Assembly (NCBI RefSeq): GCF_019602855.1
Contig: NZ_CP080769.1
Span: 496,001 to 560,000 of the forward strand
DNA length: 64,000 nucleotides
Reading direction: 5' to 3'
Source of the DNA: Cupriavidus pinatubonensis
Lineage (GTDB): Bacteria > Pseudomonadota > Gammaproteobacteria > Burkholderiales > Burkholderiaceae
In this document: piece by piece, positions 53,099-62,027 of the stretch
How the letters are laid out: each line of letters opens with the position of its first letter
How positions within the stretch are numbered: the stretch's first letter is position 1
The notes under the pieces: generated by a model
The model's database searches: none
The model's input: the letters and a program-made list of their open reading frames with translations, nothing else
What the model was told of the DNA's origin: nothing
Program-made: the position numbers and the translations under genes

Positions 53099-56000
53099 TC
53101 ATCCCTCACTGCGTCCGAGCTTCTCACGAAGGCGTTCGAACTCCGACCTCGCATCGTCGAAATGACGCATCTTGATGTGCCCGAATCCCCGGACCTTCTC
53201 GTACAAGCGAACCAACGCGACAGCGTCATCCAGAGTCTTCGGCGACAGTCGCTCGAGGACCGCATCGACATCCCGCTCGAATTCAGTAATCAGCCTGCGC
53301 TCCAGCTGACGGTCGGCCTGCAGGCCGAAAGGATCGAGCACCGTTCCACGCAGTACCTTGCCGTGCCGCAGCACATGCATCAGCGGCACGATGAACCAGC
53401 CCTTCAAAGCGATCTTGCGACGCATTCCACCGGGACCACCGGATCGCGCCAGTATCGGGGGCGCCATATGGAAGACTCGCTTCGCTCCGGGTGCAAAGCC
53501 CTGCATCATGGCTCGCGACGCCACAGGATCGGTGTGAAGGCGCGCCACTTCGTACTCATCCTTGTAAGCCAAGACCTTGAAATAGTTGCGTGCAACGGCT
53601 TCGGTCAACACACCCGGCGCATCAGAGATTTGACCTTCCACACGGGCGACACGGTCCACGAGGACAGCGTACCGCCGTCCATATGCGGCATTCTGGTAGG
53701 CAGCGAGTTCTTGCGCGCGAGCACCGACGAATCCTCCGATGGTGAATGGCTCACTTGCCGCAATGTCAGCTTGTCCCGCCTTCTGCAACGCCGTCGGGTC
53801 ATGGGCCAGAATCCGCCCCCACAGGAATGCCCGCCGGTTTGCCTCGACGGATGCGCCATTGAGTTCGATGGCACGCTGGATAGCGATCTCCGAAACCGGC
53901 AGCCAACCACGCTGGAAGGCATGGCCCACCAACATCAGATTGACCGCGAAGGTGTCGCCGAAAATTGTTTGCGCAGCGGCGCTCCAGTCATGGAATTCGG
54001 CCCTGCCCTCGCCAATCGCCCGTTCAATTGCATGCCGATGCGCTGGCAGTGAAAGCTGCATATCCCCATCGCCAACAAAATCCGCCGTCGGTGTCATTGC
54101 GGTTTCCACCACAGCATGCGCCGAGCCTGGACGAAGCCTTGCCAGCACGTCTGGCGAGGCCGCAACCACAGCATCGCAGCCGAGCAACAGGTTGGCGCTC
54201 TTCGGCTCGATGCGTGCCGTGGCAATGTGGGCGGGCGACTCGGCCAGCTGAATGTGGCTGACCACAGCCCCATTCTTCTGGGCCAAGCCCGTGAAATCGA
54301 GCGTCGATGCACCACGACCTTCCAAATGCGCCGCCATAGCGAGAATCGCGCCGACAGTGACAATGCCCGTTCCTCCAATCCCCGCCACAAGCACGCCGCA
54401 GTGCTGCAGCAACTCGGGCGACGTTGAGGCCGGCGGCGGCAACGCGAGCCCCCACTCGCCTTCCAGTCGCCGCAGCGTGCCGGACTGAACGGAGCTTGCC
54501 CGCTCCCCTTCGATGGTGACAAAACTCGGACAGTAGCCTTGGACGCAAGTCATGTCCTTGTTGCACGCCGACTGGTTGACGATGCGCTTGCGGCCAAGCT
54601 CTGTCTCCAGCGGTTCAACGGCAATACAACCGGAACGCGCCGAGCAGTCTCCACACCCCTCGCACACGGCAGGATGAATAGCGATGTGCCGTTTGGGTGT
54701 TGCCAGCGACCCGCGCTTGCGTCGGCGTCGCTTCTCGGCAGCACAGGTCTGGTCGTAGATGATCGCTGATACACCAGGATACTCACGCAGACGCCTCTGA
54801 ACGGTGTCGAGTTCGCTACGGTTCACCACTGCCACATTGGCCGGCATCTCGCTGATGGATCGATATCGCGCAGGCTCCTCCGAGACTACCACGATCTCTT
54901 TCACCCCTTCGGCCACGAGCTGAGCCGCGATCTTCGGCACTGTCAGGCCCCCTTCGGTCGGCTGCCCGCCGGTCATCGCGACCGCATCATTGAAGAGGAT
55001 CTTGTAAGTCACGGCAGTCCCAGCCGCCACAGCCTGCCGAATAGCCAGGCTGCCCGAATGCTGGTAAGTCCCATCACCCAGGTTAACGAACAGATGCGGC
55101 ATCTTGGAAAAGCTCGACAGGCCGACCCATTGCACACCCTCGCCGCCCATCTGACAGAAGGTAGCGGTGCGGTCACGCTGCCCCAGCGCCATGATGTGGC
55201 ATCCGATGCCGGCCGCGGCATATGAACCGTCTGGCAGACGCGTGGAGTTGTTATGCGGGCAGCCGGAACAGAAGAATGGTTTGCGCGACAGAACCTGCTC
55301 TGCAGGGTGGATTGGAATCATCCGTGAACTGCCGCCCGCGTCAGCACCTGAACGTTGCGTCCCTCGCGCCTCTGTAGCAACAATGCCCTGCGCGCCGAAG
55401 AACCGGCGCAGTACGCCAGCTACCTGCTCAGGAGAAAACTCCATCGTTGCGGGCAACCATTTTTCACCGTCAGGCCCATGTTTGCCATATACCGCGGGAC
55501 GGTCTTGCGCCGCGTGGTTGTACAGCAACGTCTGGATCTGCTGCTCGACCATGCTGCGCTTTTCTTCCACCACGATGAGCGCCTGCATGCCCGCGCAAAA
55601 GCACTCCACCCCTTTCCCCTCAAGCGGCCAGGACATGCCAACCTTATAGATGCCGATACCGAGGAACTCCAGCGCGGCCGTATCAAGATCAAGGCGTCGC
55701 AGCGCCGCCATCACATCGAGATGAGCCTTGCCCACGGTAATGATCCCGACCTTGGCAATGGCCGGCCGTATCACAGTGCGATCAATCGGATTGGCGCGCG
55801 CAAAGGCAAGTGCGGCCGGCAGCCGTTCCTCAATCAAGCGGCGCTCCAGCTCGGCGCGCTCCGCCGGCCACCGTATAGCCGTATCGAGGCCGAAACCTCG
55901 CTCGGGTATTTCGATATCGGTGGGAATACCAAAACCACGGCCCAGGCCTGAGCCGGGCAGCGTCATCGACCTGCCACTCTCCACCGTCTCGGTAATTGCC

Positions 56001-56629
56001 TTGAACGCAACCCACAATCCGGAAAAGCGTGAGAGCGCGTAGCCGAACAGGCCGAACTCAATATACTCCTCCACAGACGACGGAAAGAGAATAGGCATCA
56101 TCGCCCCCTCGAACACATGGTCCGTCTGGTGCGGGAACATCGAAGACTGCGCCGCGTGGTCATCGCCTGCAATCGCAAGCACGCCACCGTGGCGCGACGT
56201 GCCGAGGATATTGGCATTGCGGAATACGTCGCCGGTGCGATCTACCCCAGGCCCCTTGCCATACCACATCGAGAATACGCCTTCGACCCGCTTCCCCGGA
56301 AAGGCGTCAATCTGCTGTGCCCCCCACAGCATCGTAGCCCCAAGGTCTTCGTTCAGCCCAGGCTCGAAGCGAATATCATGCTCAGCGAGCATTTTTCGCT
56401 GTCGCCACAACTCTTGATCCAGACCGCCAAGCGGAGACCCACGATAGCCAGAAACCAGACCACCGGTGTGCAATCCGGCGACGCGGTCGGCACGAGCCTG
56501 TTCCAACAGAATGCGCACCAGCGCCTGTGTACCCGTGAGAAATACCCGCCCGGAAGCGCGCAGATAGCGATCCTCCAGTCGGTAGTTTTCATCGGTAAGA
56601 AAATGGTTATCGTTTGCGCGCTGGTTCAT
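53099..56629 (-). CDS. Indolepyruvate:ferredoxin oxidoreductase, fused (aerobic type)
   Basis: An 1176-residue cytosolic iron-sulfur/thiamine-diphosphate enzyme that oxidatively decarboxylates aryl- or branched-chain 2-oxo acids to acyl-CoA. N-terminal half: LVSGYRGSPLGGLDQELW and FSMWYGKGPGVDRTGDVF (pyrimidine-binding), middle FCSGCPHNNSTRLPDG and TYQHSGSLAI (diphosphate domain), ferredoxin-like VCEGCGDCSARSGC and CNKDMTCVQGYCPS (4Fe-4S), and the C-terminal gamma part GIGGTGIVTVGAILAMAAH. The ATG at 56629 follows GGAGGGCAAAAGC; the open frame extends to 56701. Divergent from an Lrp-type gene that probably controls it. A decayed relative lies at 27.9 kb. Confidence 0.92.
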   Translation of the reverse strand: MNQRANDNHFLTDENYRLEDRYLRASGRVFLTGTQALVRILLEQARADRVAGLHTGGLVSGYRGSPLGGLDQELWRQRKMLAEHDIRFEPGLNEDLGATMLWGAQQIDAFPGKRVEGVFSMWYGKGPGVDRTGDVFRNANILGTSRHGGVLAIAGDDHAAQSSMFPHQTDHVFEGAMMPILFPSSVEEYIEFGLFGYALSRFSGLWVAFKAITETVESGRSMTLPGSGLGRGFGIPTDIEIPERGFGLDTAIRWPAERAELERRLIEERLPAALAFARANPIDRTVIRPAIAKVGIITVGKAHLDVMAALRRLDLDTAALEFLGIGIYKVGMSWPLEGKGVECFCAGMQALIVVEEKRSMVEQQIQTLLYNHAAQDRPAVYGKHGPDGEKWLPATMEFSPEQVAGVLRRFFGAQGIVATEARGTQRSGADAGGSSRMIPIHPAEQVLSRKPFFCSGCPHNNSTRLPDGSYAAAGIGCHIMALGQRDRTATFCQMGGEGVQWVGLSSFSKMPHLFVNLGDGTYQHSGSLAIRQAVAAGTAVTYKILFNDAVAMTGGQPTEGGLTVPKIAAQLVAEGVKEIVVVSEEPARYRSISEMPANVAVVNRSELDTVQRRLREYPGVSAIIYDQTCAAEKRRRRKRGSLATPKRHIAIHPAVCEGCGDCSARSGCIAVEPLETELGRKRIVNQSACNKDMTCVQGYCPSFVTIEGERASSVQSGTLRRLEGEWGLALPPPASTSPELLQHCGVLVAGIGGTGIVTVGAILAMAAHLEGRGASTLDFTGLAQKNGAVVSHIQLAESPAHIATARIEPKSANLLLGCDAVVAASPDVLARLRPGSAHAVVETAMTPTADFVGDGDMQLSLPAHRHAIERAIGEGRAEFHDWSAAAQTIFGDTFAVNLMLVGHAFQRGWLPVSEIAIQRAIELNGASVEANRRAFLWGRILAHDPTALQKAGQADIAASEPFTIGGFVGARAQELAAYQNAAYGRRYAVLVDRVARVEGQISDAPGVLTEAVARNYFKVLAYKDEYEVARLHTDPVASRAMMQGFAPGAKRVFHMAPPILARSGGPGGMRRKIALKGWFIVPLMHVLRHGKVLRGTVLDPFGLQADRQLERRLITEFERDVDAVLERLSPKTLDDAVALVRLYEKVRGFGHIKMRHFDDARSEFERLREKLGRSEG

Positions 56630-56774
56630 GCTTTTGCCCTCCGTGCATCTCAATGCTTGTGCTGAAGATTCTAGGTTTCCATCAACTTCGATTTGTGCCA
56701 AACTGCTTCAAAGAAATGCCGCTAATTAGCACGTTTCATTGAAATTTCTCTCGCAAAACCTTCAGGTGTGCCAA

Positions 56775-57251
56775 ATGCGTTTTGACCGTACCGATGTGCG
56801 TATACTTGCCGAACTTCAGCGTGATGCGCGGGTGCGGGCGAATGAACTGGCGGAGCGCGTTGGCCTCTCGCCGTCCCCGTTCTATCGACGTATCCGGCTG
56901 CTTGAGGAAGAAGGGGTGATCGACGGCTATGTCACGCTGCTGAATCAGGAAAAATCGGGTTTTCCAGTCAGCGCCTACGTACAAGTGGCAATCGAAAAGA
57001 AGACAGAAGAGCGGCTGGCGCGCTTCGAGGCGGCTATTGCGAAACTCGATGAGGTGATGGAGTGCTACTTGATGACCGGCAGCTTCGACTACATGCTCCG
57101 CGTCGTTTCCGCCGATATTGCGGGTATCGAGCGGTTCGTCATGACACAACTGACGACCATTGATGGTGTCAGTGACATCAGTACCTCGCTGGCGCTGCGG
57201 CGGGTGGTGTACAAGACAGCGCTACCCGTCCGCGAGCGCAGCACATCCTAA
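56775..57251 (+). CDS. Lrp/AsnC-family regulator
   Basis: A 158-residue regulator: winged helix-turn-helix MRFDRTDVRILAELQRDARV, LAERVGLSPSPFYRRIRLLE, then the AsnC/RAM effector domain (GFPVSAYVQVAIEK, ECYLMTGSFDYMLRVVSADI) that binds amino acids and forms octamers. The ATG at 56775 has AGGTG six bases upstream; an upstream TTG frame is less likely. Divergent from the oxidoreductase-dehydrogenase operon, so it probably induces it with an amino acid such as Phe or Leu. A hairpin follows the stop. Confidence 0.9.
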   Translation: MRFDRTDVRILAELQRDARVRANELAERVGLSPSPFYRRIRLLEEEGVIDGYVTLLNQEKSGFPVSAYVQVAIEKKTEERLARFEAAIAKLDEVMECYLMTGSFDYMLRVVSADIAGIERFVMTQLTTIDGVSDISTSLALRRVVYKTALPVRERSTS

Positions 57252-57257
57252 TGAATC

Positions 57258-57282
57258 GCGCCGGCAGTGAATCCTCCGGCGC
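57258..57282. terminator. Hairpin between lrp-like gene and porin gene (convergent)
   Basis: Stem GCGCCGG (57258-57264) and CCGGCGC (57276-57282), then CTCTCTAAAAGAGATC, itself a small dyad. It stands between two converging genes and could serve both. T-runs are short. Confidence 0.45.
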
Positions 57283-57340
57283 TCTCTAAAAGAGATCAGC
57301 TAGCCAAACCATGGTCGGCTGACCTGAGTCCCTGCGTCAA

Positions 57341-58564
57341 CTAGAACAGCGTACGGATACCAGCGCCAACCGCCAGTTGATTGTGGCCGATCGTCGCGGG
57401 GGTGGCGAGGATGCTCGTGTTGCTTCCCGCACCCAACATGCCCTTGGGCTTGTTATTTGAGTACGCGACATCGACATACAAGGTGGTGCGCTTCGAGAAC
57501 GAATAGCCCGCCCCGATCTTGTAGAGGTCCGCACCAGCTTCACTGACTTGCTTATCCTGAAGATGCAGCCAGTCAGCGGTCAGACGCCACGCAGGCGTGG
57601 CTTGATAGGCTGCTCCTACGTAATAGTAGTTCTGGTCAGCCCCGGTCGTCGGGTTCTTGAACTTGGCAAAATTCACACCCGTCTTAAGTGTTCCCCAGGT
57701 ATAGGTAACCCCGATGGTGTAGGCGCGTAGCCAGGGATTGCTAGTCTGCCCGGTGGGGTCCTTGCCATCGAAATATCCCGACGCGAGGCCCAGCTTCCCG
57801 TCCGTCCAGTTTAGGTTTGCTGTGAATGTAGACTTGTTCGAGAAACTACCTGGGGTGCCACCGAGACCATAGGTAACGCCACCGCTAAACCCATAGAATT
57901 GGTCCGGCAGCATGTACTTGATCGACTTGTTAACCCACGTGTACATCAGGCCGCCGTTGACAGCGCTGTTAGTGCCTGAGGCAATGCCGGGAAATCCTTC
58001 ACCCGGTTTGAAGTTTGATGAGTTCTGGAAGGTTGCGTTAGCAAGCGAGCCGAAGTTCATGTAGCCCGTGGCATCGCCGGCCGAGATACCGTCGAAGAAT
58101 GACGACCAGTTGCGCCCCAGGCGCACGGTCCCCCAAGGCGCAACGACACCGATCGTCGCTCCACGGTCGAACAGCGATCCCGTATCCTGAGGAAAAGGAA
58201 CAGATGCGTTGGCCACGCCAGTATCCGCCGCAAAGCCACTCTCAAGCTTGAACGCGACCTTGTACCCTTCACCGATATCCTCTTCGCCGATGAGACCCCA
58301 GCGGCTGGTCAACTCATTCCCGGAGGCTAGCGCCAGTGCGCCAGCCGCTCGCCCGGTAGACGGATCCACGCCTGCAACTGACCGATAGTTCAACCCGACG
58401 TCTAGCACCCCATATAGGTTAAGGCCTGCCCAGGCGGCCCCGCCCATACCCATGCCGATGGCAGCCAGTGCAATTCCTATGGGTCTGACCCCCAGCCTGC
58501 GCGGCGGTTGATAGCCCCCTCCTCGCACTGACTGCACGCCCCCCACTTCCTGATTCCACTTCAT
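57341..58564 (-). CDS. General porin
   Basis: A 407-residue outer-membrane porin. Residues GLNLYGVLDVGLNYRSVAGV start the first strand after a rather long leader (about 53 residues with a basic N-terminus, then IGIALAAIGMGMGGAAWA); SLFDRGATIGVVAPWGTVRLGR is the L3/strand region and the end is GAGIRTLF. The ATG at 58564 follows GGAGGAGACAA. It follows the ABC importer genes by about 90 bases on the same strand and probably supplies them with substrate. The unusually long leader suggests the true start could be further inside. Confidence 0.9.
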   Translation of the reverse strand: MKWNQEVGGVQSVRGGGYQPPRRLGVRPIGIALAAIGMGMGGAAWAGLNLYGVLDVGLNYRSVAGVDPSTGRAAGALALASGNELTSRWGLIGEEDIGEGYKVAFKLESGFAADTGVANASVPFPQDTGSLFDRGATIGVVAPWGTVRLGRNWSSFFDGISAGDATGYMNFGSLANATFQNSSNFKPGEGFPGIASGTNSAVNGGLMYTWVNKSIKYMLPDQFYGFSGGVTYGLGGTPGSFSNKSTFTANLNWTDGKLGLASGYFDGKDPTGQTSNPWLRAYTIGVTYTWGTLKTGVNFAKFKNPTTGADQNYYYVGAAYQATPAWRLTADWLHLQDKQVSEAGADLYKIGAGYSFSKRTTLYVDVAYSNNKPKGMLGAGSNTSILATPATIGHNQLAVGAGIRTLF

Positions 58565-58651
58565 TTGTCTCCTCCAAGAAAGCACTTCAATCCGATACCG
58601 GGCTGCTGCCCTTGCCAGCCTCGGGAAAGTGTCGTAGTGATGAACAGTTCC

Positions 58652-59404
58652 TCAGGCCAGCGTGGGCACCTCACCTGGCACCACGCCCAGGAAGCGCTCC
58701 ATCAGTTCGGGTCGACTTTGCAGTTCTGCTGCACGGTCCTTGTATGCGACGCGACCGCTGACAAGTACCGCCGCATCGTCAGCGACCGACAGCGCAATCC
58801 TGCTGTTCTGCTCGACGAGCAGGATTGACAGGCCGGCATCCCGCAATCGGCCAACTATCGCCGCGACTTCATCAATCATTTGAGGGGAAAGCCCCTCCGT
58901 AGGCTCATCCATCAGCAGCACGCGCGGACGGCTCATCAGCGCGCGACCGATAGCAAGCATCTGCTGTTCGCCGCCAGAGAGCGTTCCAGCGCGCTGATGG
59001 AATCGTTCCCCGAGTCGCGGAAACACCTCCACAACCTGAGCGACAGTCCATGCCGGGCCCGCATCGGATGCGTCGGCCTGCCTGGCGACGGTCAGGTTCT
59101 CGCGCACGGACAAGAGCGAGAAAAGGCGACGCCCTTGCGGTACCAGTGCCACACCGCGTCGAACAATGCTGTCAACCGGTAGCCTGGCGATGTCTTCGCC
59201 GAACAATTGAATGGCACCGCGATACGCTGGCACCATGCCCATGATCGTGTGGATGCAGGTAGTCTTGGCCGCCCCGTTTCGGCCAAGCAGCGCGAGCACG
59301 GTACTGGGTCGGACGGTCAGCGAGACGTCCTGCAGGATTTCACTGCGGTCATAGCCGGATGTGACGCCGGACAGCGCAAGTGCGGGAAGGGAATTAGTGG
59401 GCAA
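58652..59404 (-). CDS. livF: ABC branched-chain-type importer, ATPase LivF, altered Walker A
   Basis: A 250-residue cytosolic ATPase. LSGGEQQMLAIGRALM (signature), VLLMDEPTEGLSPQ (Walker B, Glu in place), LLVEQNSRIA (H-loop region has Asn-Ser rather than His, as in many LivF). The Walker A box reads GRNGAAKTT at residues 41-49; the third glycine of GxxGxGKT is Ala46 (codon GCC at 59267-59269 instead of GGC). This glycine is nearly invariant, so ATP hydrolysis may be impaired unless LivG suffices. Last gene of the livH-M-G-F order, overlapping livG. Confidence 0.9.
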   Translation of the reverse strand: MPTNSLPALALSGVTSGYDRSEILQDVSLTVRPSTVLALLGRNGAAKTTCIHTIMGMVPAYRGAIQLFGEDIARLPVDSIVRRGVALVPQGRRLFSLLSVRENLTVARQADASDAGPAWTVAQVVEVFPRLGERFHQRAGTLSGGEQQMLAIGRALMSRPRVLLMDEPTEGLSPQMIDEVAAIVGRLRDAGLSILLVEQNSRIALSVADDAAVLVSGRVAYKDRAAELQSRPELMERFLGVVPGEVPTLA

Positions 59405-60209
59405 GGTAGATCTCCTGCGTGCGAGGGTCAGCTAGCACCGAGCGCTTGTCTCCGTCGACAACAACGCGGCCGCTCTGCAACACCGTGATTGACTCCGCAA
59501 AGGCGAGCGCCACATCCATGTCATGCTCGACCATCACGATGGTCAGGTCCCTCGGCAAGTTCGCCAACAGTTCGGCAACCCCAACCCGCTCCGCTCCCGA
59601 CAGTCCCGCCAGCGGCTCGTCCAGTAGCAGGATGCTCGGCTGCTGCGCGAGCGACATCGCGATTTCCAGCCGCCGCAACTCTCCGTACGAACAGGCGTGC
59701 ACAGGCGTATCGGCGCGGACGTCGAGGGCCACACGAGCTAGCACGGCGCGGGCTTCAGCCTCGAGCGCCGAGCCGCCGAATCGCCTCCATGGACTCAAGG
59801 TGGCTGCCGAACCCGCGGTCGGTGCCCCCGTCAACGACATCAGCACGTTATGCAACAGCGTCTTGTCGCGGAACGGCGTGAGTATTTGATAGGTCCGCCC
59901 TACGCCCATGCGAGCACGGGCGTACGTTGGCTTTGCTGTGACATCCTCCCCAAACAGCGCGATACTCCCGCGGGTCGCACACAGGTCGCCCGCGACAAGA
60001 TTAAGCAACGTTGTCTTTCCAGCGCCATTAGGACCTAGCAGTAGCCTGCGCTCTCCCCGCTGTATCGTGAGATTTACACCATCGACGACACGCAGCGCGC
60101 CGAATGAGATAGACAGATCAGCCAAACCGATTGCAATGGAGCTGCCCATTACACATAGCTCCGAAGGCGCAGCAGGCCTGTCCGCCAATACCACTGCTGA
60201 GTGGATCAT
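59394..60209 (-). CDS. livG: ABC branched-chain-type importer, ATPase LivG
   Basis: A 271-residue ATPase with a canonical Walker A (GPNGAGKTT), the signature YGELRRLEIAMSLA, Walker B ILLLDEPLAGLSG and the H-loop His in VMVEHDMDV. GVGRTYQI is the Q-loop region of the LivG type. Starts at 60209, overlapping the livM end by four bases; a second start, MGSSIAIGLADLS, 20 codons inside is also possible. With LivF it powers import through LivHM. Confidence 0.9.
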   Translation of the reverse strand: MIHSAVVLADRPAAPSELCVMGSSIAIGLADLSISFGALRVVDGVNLTIQRGERRLLLGPNGAGKTTLLNLVAGDLCATRGSIALFGEDVTAKPTYARARMGVGRTYQILTPFRDKTLLHNVLMSLTGAPTAGSAATLSPWRRFGGSALEAEARAVLARVALDVRADTPVHACSYGELRRLEIAMSLAQQPSILLLDEPLAGLSGAERVGVAELLANLPRDLTIVMVEHDMDVALAFAESITVLQSGRVVVDGDKRSVLADPRTQEIYLAH

Positions 60210-61150
60210 CGAATGCTCCTCTTGCCAAAGATAGAGGCGAAGCCCGGTACAACGCCCGCGGGAACAAATAGCACCACCCCTATCAGCAAGAGACCGAGGA
60301 ATGTTGGCCAGCTCTCGATATAGCCGCTAACCAGCACACGAAAGCCGACGACGATCACTGCGCCGACCACCGGTCCGAGCAGCGTGGCAGGCCCACCGAC
60401 GATCACCATCAGGAGACTCTCCGCGGTTTCACCAAGCGATAGCGCATGGGGACTGATGAATTGCTGGTGGAAAGCCAGCAGGACACCTGCAATCGCTGCG
60501 ACCAGTCCCGCAAATGCGAAGGCGAAGAGTCGGATACCCCAAATATCAAAGCCAAGGGCCGACATCCGGCGCGGTTGCGATCTCGTACCGTCCAAACAGC
60601 GGCCGAGTTGCGATTGCATGAACCTGTTAACCAGGCATAGCACCAGGAGAAAGCAAATCGCCACGAACTCGAACCAGACAATGTGGTTGTCCGTATCCAT
60701 CCACGGCAGCGCAGGCCTCGCAATTCCGGCAATACCATTCTCACCGCCGGTCACACTGCCCCAGTGCATGGCTACCCCCCAAAGCACCTGAGCAATGGCT
60801 AACGTGATCATGCCGATACTGAGTCCACTGGTACGCAGCGCGAGAATTCCGACCACTACCGAGAACGCTACAGCCACACTCACCGCCATGGCTGTGAGCA
60901 TCCATGGCCCAAAACCAGTGTGCTGGCCGGCGATGGCAACCCCGTAGGCTGCGGCACCGGCTAGCGCCGATTGGGCAAACGACAGCAGTCCACCCAGCCC
61001 AAGTAGCATATTAAGGCTGGTCGCAATCAACGCGGCGATCATGATGTGGATCGCCAGGTCCAAGTAAAAAGGTGAACTGATCGCCAGCGGCAGCATTAAT
61101 AGCAGTGCACCAGCGATACAAGGGCCGACGGAACGTGCAAAGATCTTCAT
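60206..61150 (-). CDS. livM: ABC branched-chain-type importer, permease LivM
   Basis: A 314-residue inner-membrane permease with about nine helices: LNMLLGLGGLLSFAQSALAG is the LivM family signature, and GLVAAIAGVLLAFHQQFISP and GGPATLLGPVVGAVIVVGF are conserved coupling regions. The start overlaps the livH stop (ATGA type), so genes are coupled. Transports the compound delivered by the receptor at 62028-63269. Confidence 0.92.
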   Translation of the reverse strand: MKIFARSVGPCIAGALLLMLPLAISSPFYLDLAIHIMIAALIATSLNMLLGLGGLLSFAQSALAGAAAYGVAIAGQHTGFGPWMLTAMAVSVAVAFSVVVGILALRTSGLSIGMITLAIAQVLWGVAMHWGSVTGGENGIAGIARPALPWMDTDNHIVWFEFVAICFLLVLCLVNRFMQSQLGRCLDGTRSQPRRMSALGFDIWGIRLFAFAFAGLVAAIAGVLLAFHQQFISPHALSLGETAESLLMVIVGGPATLLGPVVGAVIVVGFRVLVSGYIESWPTFLGLLLIGVVLFVPAGVVPGFASIFGKRSIR

Positions 61151-62007
61151 GCTGCGGCCCTCCCGAACAATCCTTGAGGCCGATACGCCAGCACGGCGAT
61201 CATCGGCACGAACAACAGCACGTATGACATCTCCGGCAGAACCGACTGCCCGAAGCTATGGACCAGCCCCGTGATCAGGCTTCCCACCATCGCACCAGGA
61301 ATGCTGCCTGTGCCGCCCAGGACCACCACGATCAGCACAAGAGGAAGAACCTCCATATCGAGACCCGGAAAAACCGACAGGATTGGCGCGCCAATCGCAC
61401 CGCCAATGCCGACAAGCGCCGCACCAGCGAAGAAGATCGTCATGAAGAGGCGGTCGACGCGAATGCCAACCGCACGGGCCATGGTCCGGTCTTCTACGGC
61501 GGCACGTAAGCGAGCCCCGATCGGCGTGCGAGACAACGAGAGGTCCAGAGCCACGGCGGTCACCACTGAAAGTGCCATGACGAAGAGGCGGTACAGGGGA
61601 AAAGTCAATTCGCCAAGCGATACGGCGCCCGTCAGGAGCGGCGGCACCCCGATCTCGAGAGGCATGCCACCCCAAATGGTCTTGCAACTGTCCGCAATGA
61701 CGAACGCGATCCCCAGAGTAGCGAGTACTTGTGCGAGTTCGTTATGAGCGATTCGTCGCAAGATCGCCCGCTCCAATGCGATGCCAAGAATGCCCACGAC
61801 AATGGCGCTGCCTAGTGTGGCAAGGGAGAACGGCAGTTCCGCATCGACCAGGGTGACACAGAGGTAGCCCCCCAGCATGAACAGCGCTCCGTGTGCCATG
61901 TTGGGGATGCTCATTAGGCCAAAGATGAGCGTGAAACCTGCCGCCATCAGAAACAGCACTGAAGCAAAGGTCAGCCCATTGAGCGTCTGGATTAGAAAAA
62001 TAGACAT
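61147..62007 (-). CDS. livH: ABC branched-chain-type importer, permease LivH
   Basis: A 286-residue permease: LNGLTFASVLFLMAAGFTLI, FGLMSIPNMAHGALFMLGGY and VVLGGTGSIPGAMVGSLITG are LivH signatures; eight or so helices. The ATG at 62007 follows AAGGATTCACG; a longer frame to 62028 overlaps the receptor stop. Forms the membrane channel with LivM. Confidence 0.92.
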   Translation of the reverse strand: MSIFLIQTLNGLTFASVLFLMAAGFTLIFGLMSIPNMAHGALFMLGGYLCVTLVDAELPFSLATLGSAIVVGILGIALERAILRRIAHNELAQVLATLGIAFVIADSCKTIWGGMPLEIGVPPLLTGAVSLGELTFPLYRLFVMALSVVTAVALDLSLSRTPIGARLRAAVEDRTMARAVGIRVDRLFMTIFFAGAALVGIGGAIGAPILSVFPGLDMEVLPLVLIVVVLGGTGSIPGAMVGSLITGLVHSFGQSVLPEMSYVLLFVPMIAVLAYRPQGLFGRAAA

Positions 62008-62027
62008 CGTGAATCCTTGCTGACACA

